From: Plectosphaerella cucumerina | Lineage: Eukaryota; Ascomycota; Sordariomycetes; Glomerellales; Plectosphaerellaceae | Length of the DNA: 64,000 nt | Direction of reading: 5' to 3' | Assembly (NCBI GenBank): GCA_020746995.1 | Contig: JAGPXD010000002.1 | Location: forward strand, 5,022,001-5,086,000 | Part shown: in pieces, positions 33,084 through 43,626 of the stretch | How positions within the stretch are numbered: the stretch's first letter is position 1 | Layout: each line of letters starts with the position of its first letter | Translations under genes and position numbers: made by a program | The notes under the pieces: generated by a model | Told to the model about the DNA's origin: nothing | The model's input: the letters and a program-made list of their open reading frames with translations, nothing else | The model's database searches: none

Positions 33084-36000
33084 ATGCAGTGCTACACCGA
33101 GCTCATCCCGCCCACGGCAGTGACCTACTCCGTGTCGCTGCCCTTCACCTCCGCCTCGAGCAACAACCTGGTGATCGCAAAGGGCTCCCTTCTCCAGCTT
33201 TTTACCACAAAGATCATCTCTACCGAGCTCGATACCATCCAGAGCCAACCGAAGCAGTCGACGAAACCTACCGAGAACTACGACCGGCGCCTCAACGACG
33301 ACGATGGCCTCGAATCCTCCTTCCTCGGCGGCGACGGCATGCTGCTACGCGCCGACCGCTCCACGAATACGAAGCTGGTTCTGGTAGCCGAATACCAGAT
33401 CCACGGTGAGATCGCCGGCCTGGCGCGTGTCAAGATTCAAGACTCAAAGTCTGGCGGCGAGGCCCTCCTCGTCCACAGTCGCGTTGCGCGCCTCAGTCTC
33501 ATTCAGTGGGATCCTGAGAAGAACTCCATCGACGACATATCCATCCACTACTACGAGAAGGACGAATACCAGGGCGCCCCCTTCAGCGGTCCCCTCCGAT
33601 CCCACGACAGCCTCCTCGCCGCCGACCCCCAGTCGCGATGCGCCGCCCTCAAGTTCGGCCTCCGCTACCTCGCCTTCCTGCCCTTCCGGCAATCCGACGA
33701 GGATATTGACATGGATGATTGGGATGAAGGCATGGATGGCCCGCGACCAGTCAAAGAGCAGCCCGCGCCGTCGTCGTCGCATGCCGCCTCCGCCGCTAAT
33801 GGATCTAGCAACAGCTTAGCACCAGTACCATACACTGCATCCTTCGTCCTCCCGCTGCCGCAGCTTGACCCCGACCTGCTCCATCCTGTGCACTTTGCCT
33901 TCCTGCACGAGTACAGAGAGCCCACCTTTGGCATCGTGTCGTCCATCAAGCGCCGCTCCCACCAGCGCGCCAACGACGACCACTTCACATACAAGGTCTT
34001 CACCATCGACCTGCAACACAAGACCTCCACCTCCATTCTCACGGTCACCGGCCTGCCGCAGGATATCTCCAGGGTTGTGCCGCTCCCGAGCCCCGTCGGC
34101 GGCGCCCTGTTGGTCGGCGAGAACGAGCTCATACACATTGACCAGTCTGGCAAGACCAACGGTGTCGCCGTGAACCCCTTCACCAAGGACACCACCAACT
34201 TTGCCCTGGCCGACCAGTCCGATCTCGGCCTGAGGCTGGAGCACTGCAACCTCGAGGTCATGTCGCCTGAGACGGGTGAGCTCCTGATGGTGTTGATGGA
34301 TGGACGCCTCGCCATCGTCAGCTTCAAGATCGACGGACGTACCGTGTCCGGCGTGTCAGTGAAGATGGTATCGCCCGAGAACGGTGGCGACATTCTGCCC
34401 TACCGTGCTTCTTGTATGACCAAGATTGGGAAGAACTCAATCTTCGTCGGAAGCATTGGTAGCGACTCGAGCGTTATTGGCTGGACGCGGAAACAGACCC
34501 AAACAGCCAAGAAGAAGGCGCGTCTGCTGGACGATGCGCTCGACTATGACCTGGACGACGAGGATATGGAAGAGGACGAAGATGATATCTATGGCGACGG
34601 GCCCGTCGTACCTCAACAGGCCGTGGATGGAAAGACCGGCAGGTCAGGCGACGCCACCTTCCGTGTCCACGACTCGCTACTCAGCCTCGCACCTATTATG
34701 GACATGTGCGCCGGCAAGGCGGGCTTCACCCCTGACAGCGAGGAGGCCAAGAACTCCGAGGGCGTCGTGGCCGACCTCCAGCTCGCATGCGTCGTTGGGC
34801 GTGACAAGGCGGGCGCCCTCGCCCTCATTAACCAGAACATCCAGCCAAAGGTTATCGGCAAGTTCGACTTCCCTGAAGCACGGGGATTCTGGACGACAGC
34901 CGTGCAGAAGCCCATGCCCAAGTCGCTACAAGCCGGTAAGGGGGCCAGCGTCGCCGGCGCGGGCTACGATGTGTCGGCCCAGTATGACAAGTTCATGATC
35001 GTGTCAAAGGTCGACCTAGACGGTTATGAGACCTCGGACGTCTACGCCCTGACCGGCGCAGGCTTCGAGGCTCTCTCAGGAACAGAATTCGACCCTGTGG
35101 CGGGACTGACTATTGAGGCTGGGACTATGGGCAAGGGCATGCGTATTATTCAGGTCCTCAAGTCCGAGGTCCGATGCTACGACGGAGGTCAGTTGCTTCT
35201 TCTCCTCTCCACGAAACAAACCATGGCTAACAAGAAAATTCAGACCTTGGCCTGAGCCAAATTCTCCCCATGTTGGACGAGGAGACCGGCGCCGAACCCC
35301 GCGTCATCAGCGCCAGTATCGCCGATCCCTACCTACTGCTTGTGCGCGAGGACTCTAGCATCCTCGTCGCTGCCATTGACAAGAACAATGAGCTCGAGGA
35401 GGTTGAAAAGGTCGACGACACGCTCGCATCGGCCAAGTGGCTTTCGGGCTGCCTGTACAAGGACACAAACGCCGTCTTTTCACCGTTGCAGTCCGACAAG
35501 GGCTCTGCGGACAATGAAGACGTCTTCATGTTCCTGCTCAGCGCAACGGGTGCTCTCTACGTAAGTTTCTGCCTTCTTTCTGAGTGATAGTCTCTGACAA
35601 CCCCAGATCTACGGTCTCCCGGACCTGTCCAAGCCCCTCTACGTCGCGGCGAGCCTCTCATATGTACCCCCTCTGCTCTCCGCAGATCAATCCACCCGCC
35701 GAGGCACCCACCAGGAAACCATCACGGAGCTCCTCGTGGCCAACCTGGGCGACTCGGTCTCGGCAACCCCCCATCTGATAGTACGTTTATCCGGTAAAAC
35801 CTACTCCCCTTACCCCCGCTGACCTTTCCAGCTCCGCCACGCCAACGACGACTTGACCATCTACAACCCCTTCCGCGTCCCCAAAGATGGCAGCCCGGCC
35901 ACAGACCTCACCAAGACGCTCTTCTTCCAAAAGTCCACCAACCCCCACATGGCCAAGGGCCCCGAGGAAGTAGCCGACGACGAGGCCGAGCAACAGCCGC

Positions 36001-37608
36001 GCTTCGTCCCTCTTCGTGCCTGTGCCAACGTCGGCGGCCTCAGCACCGTCTTCCTCCCCGGCGGCTCCCCCTCCTTCGTCGTCAAGTCGGCAAAGGGCAC
36101 GCCCCGCGTCGTCGGCCTCCAGGGCCTCGGCGTCCGAGGCCTCAGCCCCTTCCACACCGAAGGCTGCGAGCGCGGCTTCATCTACGCCGACTCGGCCGGC
36201 CGCGCCCGCGTCACCCAGCTCCCGCCCCTTGACGACGTCGCCCAGCATGGTCTCTCGATCCGCAAGGTCTCCCTCGGCGGCGCCGTCGACCGCGTCGCCT
36301 ACCATCCCACCACCGAGACATACGCCGTCGCTTGCAGCGTCGCCGAGCCCTTTGAGCTCCCCCGCGACGACGATTACCACAAGGAGTGGGCCAAGGAGAA
36401 CGCTCCCATGGCCCCCACCTGCGAGCGCGGCGTCGTCCGCCTGGTCTCGCCCCAGACCTGGACCGTCGTCGACTCGTTCGACCTCGACCCTTGCGAGGTC
36501 ATCATGAGCATGAAGACGCTCCACCTCGAGGTGTCCGAGGAGACGCGCGAGCGCCGCATGCTCATCGCCGTCGGGACCGGCATCCTCCGCGGCGAGGACC
36601 TCCCCTGCCGCGGCCGCCTGCTCGTCCTCGACGTCGTTCCCGTCATCCCCCAGCCCGGTCGTCCCGAGACGGACCGCAAGCTCAAGCTCGTCGCAAAGGA
36701 GGAGATCCCCCGCGGTGCCGTCACCGCCCTGTCCGAGGTCGGCTCCCAGGGCCTCATGCTCGTCGCCCAGGGCCAGAAGTGCATGGTCCGCGGCCTCAAG
36801 GAGGACGGCACCCTGCTCCCCGTCGCATTCATGGATATGAGCACCTACGTCACCGCCGTCCACGAGGTCCGCGGCACGGGCTACTGCCTCATGGCCGATG
36901 CGCTCATGGGCGTCTGGTTCGTCGGCTACTCCGAGGAACCCTACCGCATGACCCTCTTCGGCAAGAGCAGCACCAAGCTCCGCTGCCTGACGGCCGACTT
37001 CCTCGTCAGCGACAACGACCTGAGCATCGTCGTCAGCGACGAGGACGGCGTCCTTCACATTCTGCAGTTTGACCCCGAGCGTAAGTTCCAAACGACATCA
37101 AGCCTTGGTTCATTGCTAATCTCTCCCAGACCCCCGCTCTCTACAAGGCCACGTCCTCCTCTGCCGCGCCTCCTTCTCTGTCGCCCCCAACCCCCCAACA
37201 CAAACCCTCAACCTCCCCCTCTCCACCCGCACCAACCCGACGACAAACTCCCAGGTCCTCCTCCTCTCCTCTCCCAGCGGCTCCCTCTCCCTCCTAACGC
37301 CAGTGTCCGAGCACGCCTACCGCCGACTCACCTCGCTCGCGTCCTCCCTCGGCAACTCCCTCACCCACGCCGCCGGCATGAACCCCAAGGGCCACCGCTT
37401 CCCACCCCAAGACTCTGCCACCCGCGCTCCGGCAGTGGACGTTAGCGCCGGCCGCACCATCGTGGACGGCACCCTCCTCGTGCGGTGGAACGAGCTCAGC
37501 GCCCGCCAGCGCGCAGAGGCCGCAGGCAAGGGCGGGTACGGGTCTCCCCTCGATGCCAGGGCGGAGCTGGAGAGCGTTCTGGGCTGGGGCAGCATGGTTT
37601 ACTTCTAA
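33084..37608 (+). CDS. CFT1: Cleavage and polyadenylation factor subunit CFT1 (CPSF160)
   Basis: This is the large triple beta-propeller subunit of the nuclear pre-mRNA 3'-end processing complex (CPSF/CPF), which scaffolds poly(A)-signal recognition. There are five exons: 33084-35187, 35244-35560, 35607-35780, 35832-37080 and 37130-37608, totalling 1440 aa, the expected size. Introns are 56, 46, 51 and 49 bp. The N-terminus (MQCYTELIPPTAVTYSVSLP) is typical of fungal CFT1. An acidic insert lies near 485-500 (DLDDEDMEEDEDD). The C-terminal CPSF_A region starts in exon 4 (HGLSIRKVSLGG onward) and ends with TPVSEHAYRRL and DLLVRW-like VDGTLLVRWNEL. All junctions keep frame. The exon 4 antisense strand carries a long shadow frame that should be ignored. 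Confidence 0.96.
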
Positions 37609-38034
37609 TGGTGTTTGGAAGAGCAGGCGCATATGACGGAAGGTGAACGAGAGTAAGATGACGGGATCATGCCACTGGCGGGAAAAGGGGTCACGCTGCA
37701 ATGGGCGGGCATACATCGCTGCTGTATTTATATGGTAACTAGATTCGTTGAGCTCATGGCCCTGTGATCGAATGGAAATTTCTTGTCATACGTGTACTCG
37801 TTCCAAGATCCTAATCTCTTTGCTTTACATGTGGATAGGCCGGCCCGAAGCCATGAGCAGCGCGTGCAGATTGCGCTGATATGACAGCCACCCATTAATA
37901 CCGTAACTCCATAACCCGAATTCGCGGGTCGCATAACCTGCCTGACGGCATTAGGAACACTCCTTAGCCCGGCTCATTAATATACAAGTCCCAAAAAGAA
38001 ATTCCGACTCCCAACCGGACGCGCCGGTCTCTCT
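37609..38034. other. Convergent 3' flank CFT1/Pal1
   Basis: These 426 bp lie between the stops of CFT1 (+) and Pal1 (-). It is relatively A+T-rich, as expected for 3' UTRs. Nothing else is seen. Confidence 0.5.
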
Positions 38035-40450
38035 TCATGCGGTTGTGTCGATATCCTTCTTGCGGCGCATGCTACCGAAGCGACGCTTGAAGCCGTCGCT
38101 GATGCGCTTGCCGGTCGTGTTGCTGCGGCGGATATCGGTGCTGTTCGAGAAGCCCTCAGCAGGCGGGGGGCTCAGGGAGGAGCTCGAGGGCCCGGGCCTG
38201 CCATCGGCGGCGTTGCTGACGCTGCGCTGGCGAACCATGGTGGGGTGCTTGCCGCTGCCGACGCCGGGGTTGACGCCGGACTGCATCTCGTAACCGCCGG
38301 CCATGGTAGGCCCCATGGACTGGCGGAGGAGCTTCTTCTCCTTCTTTTCCTTTTCGAAGGTGTAGGACGGCTCACCCTTGCCCTTGAGGTCATCAGGCCG
38401 GTAGTCGATGCCTGCCCAGCGCTTGTAGGGGCCACCCTTGGCGTCGGGTTCCCGGTTGAGATCGGCGCCCTCCTCGTACTGCATGACCTTGCCGCTGAGG
38501 TCTCTGGCTCCGGGCGGGATGACGGCGGTACCCTGGAGGGGTACGTGCTTCTCAAGTGAGTCCTGAATGTACTCGCGAGGCGTAGCCTTGATCGCCTCCA
38601 TATTAGAGTCATGAACGGCCTCGAGAGGCGAGTACTTCTTGTTCCGGTTGCGAGAGGCCAGTGTGGCGTCGTAGGGGCCACCATGGTGGTAGGTGCCGCC
38701 TACTGTGTCCAGCGAATCGATGAGATCCGTCTCGGGAATCTTACGTGGGGACCGGATGTGAGGGGCGCGGTCCGCCACGCGGTGCTCTCGAGCGAGAGTC
38801 TCGAGGGGCCTGTGAGACATATCGCCGGGGTATCGCTGGTTGATGGAGCGGTTGCGACGGAGACCGGAGGCTTGATCGTGGCCGCCGGTGCTGCGTGTGC
38901 GATGGTGGGCGCTGTGATCGGGCTGGCCTACGTTGTCTTGGTACGTGGGCCTCTGACGTGTGCTGGCGCTACGCGAGATGCCTGCGGAAGGGGACGCGAG
39001 TGGGGATGGAGGAGAGGCGGTGCTGCGGCGGAAGAAGGGGTTGCGTGAGGGAGGTGGTGAGATGGGCTTGCCGTCCTCGCTGGTGGGTGAGAGTGAGGAG
39101 AACCTGTGCTTGGGCGAGTAAGGGTTGGACGGGTGGAAGTTGGTCCGATCAGGGCTGGCCGAGGTGGGCGGCGTGGGAAGGGAAGACTGTCTCTTGGTGG
39201 TATCAATGACAGGCTCCTTTCCGGTCTTCCGTCTGGCCGAGAAGGTTCTCAAGAGCGGGTTGGGGTTGATGAATGAGGTACCGGGACCGTCTTCTTGGTG
39301 CGGCTCGGGTGCTGTGAGGGGGTCGAGCAGGTATTGCTGCGCCTGTAGGTAGTGTGACTTGGTTAACGAAGAGTCCGAGGAAGCCGGAGAATGATGTGAG
39401 AGCTATGAGTAGCGTGGGTAGATGCTAAAAGAAGGGGGGTTCGTGTTTTGATGTACGGAGACTTCTCCTGGTGCGTGATGGGGTAATTGGAGAATCAGTT
39501 GGTCAAGTCTGAAAAGGATTGCGCGTCGAGGACGTCGACGAGATAAAGAACGCCGGGCAGTGTTTGGTCAGACCATGATGCCAGGGCCTTGGTGAGGCTC
39601 TCCCCTTGGCGACTGGCGTTCTGGCCGGACTGGCGCAAGCCTGTCAGGACTGGATGCGGTCATGGTGTGAGGAACCGGTGACGCAAGCGCAGGCCGACGT
39701 CACCGATCTGCCCCGTGGCGCAGGGCCACAGCCCGCAGACAGGGACCCCGACCCGCCCGTCCCGACTTTGGAGGACTGCCAGTGGAATGAAAGGCCTAGG
39801 TGTCCGTGCATCGCGTGGCCCCGGCGCGGCACCTGTGCGGACGCTTGGAGACCCCAAAGCCAAAGCCGGCGACAGCGTTGGGGGTGTGTCAGGGACATGC
39901 CAGGAACGAGAAGCTTGGTGGCCAGCGATCCGGACAAATAGGAAGAGGGCACACAGCCGCGCATGGCCAGCTGGCGGATGCGACGGGCACCATCCCGGCA
40001 CCTTGGGCCGTGTTGTGGAATCGACGGGCGGAGGGGAGGAAATAGAATTTGGGGGGCTGAGATGACAACTCATGCGAGCCAGGCGGGTGTCGTTGACTCG
40101 TTGCGAAGGTGTTGCGACCGACCGAGGTCGAGGATTTTCGAGATGGCGATCGATGGTTGTTTTCCAATTCTTTCGAGGGTTTGGTGGCGCAGAGGGTGTC
40201 GCTCGGAGCGGGGAAGAACGCCTGCACTTGTGGATTTGGACCCTGCAGAGGCCCTGTCATGTGCCCCTCCATCCCATGTCGCTCGCCAGCCCTCACTGAG
40301 GGGAAGCCTGGGGTCCGGTTCTCCTCGCGGTGGTCGGTGAGGGGCAGTGAAGGGGTGGGCTCGTGACGCTGAAAAAAGTGCTGGGGCATGAAGAAGGGGA
40401 AGCGGAAGAAACAAACTCACCCAGTACTGCTTGTTCTTGGACTTTTCCAT
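38035..40450 (-). CDS. Pal1 cell morphology protein
   Basis: This is a membrane-associated cortical protein; in S. pombe Pal1 localises to growing tips and septa and supports cylindrical shape, and its yeast relatives are endocytic coat factors. The long exon is 39342-38035; an ATG-led 10-codon exon (40450-40421, MEKSKNKQYW) joins it over a 1078-bp intron with GTGAGT donor and CTACCTACAG acceptor, giving 445 aa and the continuous sequence QYWAQQYLLDPLTAP. The Pal1 core lies around residues 200-320 (PYDATLASRNRNKKYSPLEA, DSLEKHVPLQGTAVIPPG, KRWAGIDYRPDD). The flanks are Ser/Pro/Arg-rich, with a basic C-terminus. The long exon has no ATG before its conserved N-terminal part, which is the main argument for the far 5' exon. 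An intermediate alternative exon cannot be excluded. Confidence 0.85.
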
Positions 40451-41066
40451 TGTGTTCGAGGGGATTCGTGGTTCGATTCGAGAGACGGATAGGTATGAGA
40501 GTGTGGCGTGTTGATAGTGGTTTGCCTTGTGTCGACTCGTTCGATGTCTCGGGGTGTCGATGGCGGAGTTCTGTTGATGCTCTCGCACTCTACCCGCGAG
40601 GTCGAGGTACAGGATTTCGAACAGTGTCTTCGAGCTGCAGTGCAGATGACGGGGAATCAACGGACTGGACTCGGGGTGTATCAGAGTAGATCGGCAAGCT
40701 TGGGCGAGATGCGGTCGAGGTTGTGTCGAATATGGTGCAAGGTCGAAGGTATATCCGTGGAAGGCACGAACGATACTGGCAAGTACCTAGATCGGGAGAC
40801 AGAAAACAGAACGGGAAGAGGAGGGGTCGGGGCCGGTGTCTTCTTTAATAAACGGCACGACTCGGCAGGCGTTGATCAGGACGGACAGGACGGCGGGGTG
40901 CTGTGCTGCCAGTGGTGACTGTGCTTCACTCTCGCAACTCACAAGAGCCACGGAGCCACAGAGCCACGCGGGCCACCAGGGGCAGCCCCGGCTGGCGTGT
41001 GTATGCGTCGGACGGGAGGTGTGCCCACCGGTCGATGTGTCTGGTGTGTCGGTGGACGGAAGAAAG

Positions 41067-41106
41067 GGTCCAGCGGTCCAGCGGTCCAGGTCCAGGTCCA
41101 GGTCCA
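41067..41106. repeat. GGTCCA tandem repeat
   Basis: Two GGTCCAGC octamers are followed by four GGTCCA hexamers. It lies about 620 bp upstream of the Pal1 start. Reverse-complement TGGACC runs lie upstream of the J-protein and ERO1 genes. Confidence 0.85.
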
Positions 41107-41976
41107 TGATGGCCTCGCCTCTCCGCCCGGGGTCACCTGCCAGACCTGACTGTTCATCCCCTCCGATCGACAAGGGCCCCTTCCCCTTCCTGCCTTCCCC
41201 AACACCAGCCGCATCTGGGCACAAGGGCTAAGGCAGGGTCGACGAAGAAGGCACGCTGCATGGAAAGTGCGTCCCACTGTCGAGGAACCCGGCATCTGTG
41301 GATGACTGGTTCAGGGTCTCTTGCCTTCCTGCTCTCCTGCCCGCCTGCATCGCGCCTGCATGTGTTCTGTCGGGCCCAGAGCGGCGCCTTGCCCCTTCTG
41401 GGCCAACAGGCGGGGTGTTCCCTCCGTCACCGCCCAGTGCTCCTTCCCAGTCCCTGTCCTGTCCCGCGGCCCGATGAAATGTTTCAATTCTGGCAGCGTC
41501 CGAGCTCGCCCCGAGCATAAACGTTCTCAATGCGCCGACGACCTTCCGTCGCCTCGCCGAAAAGGAGATTCGTGGGCCTTCATCTGACTTTACAATGCGC
41601 CGTTGAATCTGCCTCCTATTTATGACCATGACCAGGAAAACTCTTTCCAATGCAACCAAGCCGTTCTGTGCTCGAGCCAAAGGTGTCCTCGTGCGTCCAG
41701 CCTGTCGGCGTGCGCGGGCCTGCCCTCCAGCGGCCGACTTGGCAGTCCAGACTCTCTTCCCTCTTCAATGCTCAATGACCCGGGCTGACTGTCTCCATCG
41801 GCGCATCGAAAGCCAAGCCTCGTGCGAGCTTGTTCTGTCGCCCTCCATGCACGCTGCTGACCTACCACCTCCGTCCCACGCCTTAGTCAGGCGGCGTCGA
41901 CTCCGACCATCGATCAGATAGCGATGGATGACACGGCTTCCACGGTCCCTCGATCTCGATGATGCCTGCCACATGG

Positions 41977-42012
41977 CCCAAGCTCCCAAGCTCCCAAGCT
42001 CCCAAAGCTCCC
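41977..42012. repeat. CCCAAGCT tandem repeat
   Basis: Three perfect CCCAAGCT octamers are followed by CCCAAAGCT and a partial CCC. They sit about 250 bp upstream of the USB1 start. Confidence 0.85.
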
Positions 42013-42257
42013 TCGAACGAGAACACCTCAACCACCTCGCTTCACGATAACAAAACTGTTCTGACCGCCATACTTTCCTGTCATTGGTATCATATCGAAC
42101 TCGGATACCTTACTTCACCGTGGCGTAGCAGGCTATGCAGCACACCCCGAAGTCCTCAACCACAGGCCCCTAGGCTTCCAGGCCTGCCACCGCCCAGATT
42201 TCTTCAACCCCCTGACACCACGGCGCATGTGACTGCCGGACGCCGCAACACTCATCC

Positions 42258-43382
42258 ATGGCCTTAGTTGACTATTCATCCGGCTCTGCCACTTCCTCTG
42301 ATGCCGAGTCCGCCGACGCCCCGCCGGCGAAGAAGCTGAAGACCGGCAGCACCATCACGGTAGAAAAGCTTCCACCGCGGGCCAACGGCGCCGCCAAGGA
42401 GAAGCGGCCCGTCTCAGACCTGCCTCCCCTCCCCGACACCTTTCACGATCTCTACGCCTCGACCGTCCGCAACAGCGTCTCCGACGATCCCAGCCTGCAT
42501 CAGGGGAGGAAACGGGGCACCCCTCATGTTGTTGGTAACTGGCCCTCTCATGTCTACATTGAATGTGAGTTGCCGTTTGCACCTCGCTCCCATCTCATCT
42601 CGCTGACCAACGCAGGGCACCCCTCCCCCCAACAACATGCCATGCTTGTAGACCTTGTCTCCACCATCCGGCGCAAGCTTGGCGATGACCACGAACTGCA
42701 CTCGTTCCTCACTTCGGACCTCAACGCTCCTCTTCCCCTGCACATCTCCCTCTCCAGGCCCCTATCTCTCACCACCGCCAACAAGGACGCCTTCCTCTCA
42801 GCCGTTTCCACATCGCTCCGCGCCTTCAACCCCTTGACTATACCCGCCAATGGGGCCACCCACCCCGCCAAGGGCTCGTCCTTCGCCCTGTCCCCAGGTG
42901 GTCTCGCCTTCTACCGGTCTCCCGATTCGGACCGCACTTTTCTTGTTCTTCGAGTGGCCAACGCCATTGTAGATGGGATATCATCCAATCCTCAGCTTCG
43001 TGAGCTTCTCCGCCGCTGCAACTCCGTAGCGGCCGCTCAAGGTCTGCCCACCCTATACGCCCACTCGAGCAAGGCCTACCAAGCCGCAGATGCCGAAGAC
43101 GCAGTCCTCATCGACAACGCTTTCCACATCAGCATTGCATGGACGTTCCGCCTACCCGACGAAGAGACCTGCCTCGCGAGCTACCGTGTCTTCCGCTCAG
43201 AACGCTTCAAGGAACTCAGGAGGGGAAAAGTCGACGTCAACGGGGTCAAGGTCAAAATTGGCAACGTCGTGACTCACGTGGGACTCGCCGAAGGCAGAAG
43301 TAGACATTCTGCTGCTGGGCTTGGGGGCAGCAGAGCCACGAGCAGCAGTTCGACAGAAGGCGACGAGAGCCCATGGGCATGA
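42258..43382 (+). CDS. USB1: U6 snRNA phosphodiesterase Usb1
   Basis: This 2H phosphodiesterase trims the 3' oligo(U) tail of U6 snRNA to protect it from decay, in the nucleus. Exon 1 is 42258-42564 and exon 2 is 42616-43382; the 51-bp intron reads GTGAGT, branch GCTGACC, CGCAG, giving 357 aa. Both catalytic HxS motifs are present: His145/Ser147 in PLHISLS and His273/Ser275 in FHISIAW. Splicing creates HVYIEWHPS, whose Trp-His context fits the family. The intron is a multiple of three without a stop, so an unspliced frame also stays open and inserts 17 unlikely residues. The N-terminus is low-complexity with KKLK, a possible nuclear signal. The Ser-rich C-terminal tail is poorly conserved in the family. 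Confidence 0.93.
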   Translation: MALVDYSSGSATSSDAESADAPPAKKLKTGSTITVEKLPPRANGAAKEKRPVSDLPPLPDTFHDLYASTVRNSVSDDPSLHQGRKRGTPHVVGNWPSHVYIECELPFAPRSHLISLTNAGHPSPQQHAMLVDLVSTIRRKLGDDHELHSFLTSDLNAPLPLHISLSRPLSLTTANKDAFLSAVSTSLRAFNPLTIPANGATHPAKGSSFALSPGGLAFYRSPDSDRTFLVLRVANAIVDGISSNPQLRELLRRCNSVAAAQGLPTLYAHSSKAYQAADAEDAVLIDNAFHISIAWTFRLPDEETCLASYRVFRSERFKELRRGKVDVNGVKVKIGNVVTHVGLAEGRSRHSAAGLGGSRATSSSSTEGDESPWA

Positions 43383-43626
43383 CACATGACATCATGTGTG
43401 ACGAGATCAATGTTATCCGATGACACAGCTGCACCGAACCAGCCATCGTGCGACTGTCACTCAACACGAGGATAGACCTTGATCCAAATGACCTGACATT
43501 AAACAATCAACTCCAAGACACCCAAGCCTCCCAATGCAAGATGATGTATGCTAAATACTCGGGACGAAGACACCAGGTCCGTCTAATTTTGTCCATATAA
43601 ACAACAGCGCCGACGCACACTCTCCC

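Larger units (their letters stand above)
40451..42257. promoter_or_regulatory. Divergent promoter region Pal1/USB1 with several tandem repeats
   Basis: This is 1.8 kb between the starts of Pal1 (-) and USB1 (+). No ORF is convincing. It contains three short tandem repeats: GAGCCAC-type at 40945-40976, GGTCCA-type at 41067-41106 and CCCAAGCT-type at 41977-42012. Confidence 0.55.

Noticed and set aside
35787..37091. 434-codon open frame on the minus strand
   Set aside because: It is antisense to CFT1 exon 4; the opposite strand is clearly CFT1.
40465..40500. GGTTCGATTC, resembling a tRNA B-box
   Set aside because: No A-box lies at the expected distance upstream and no cloverleaf stems are visible.
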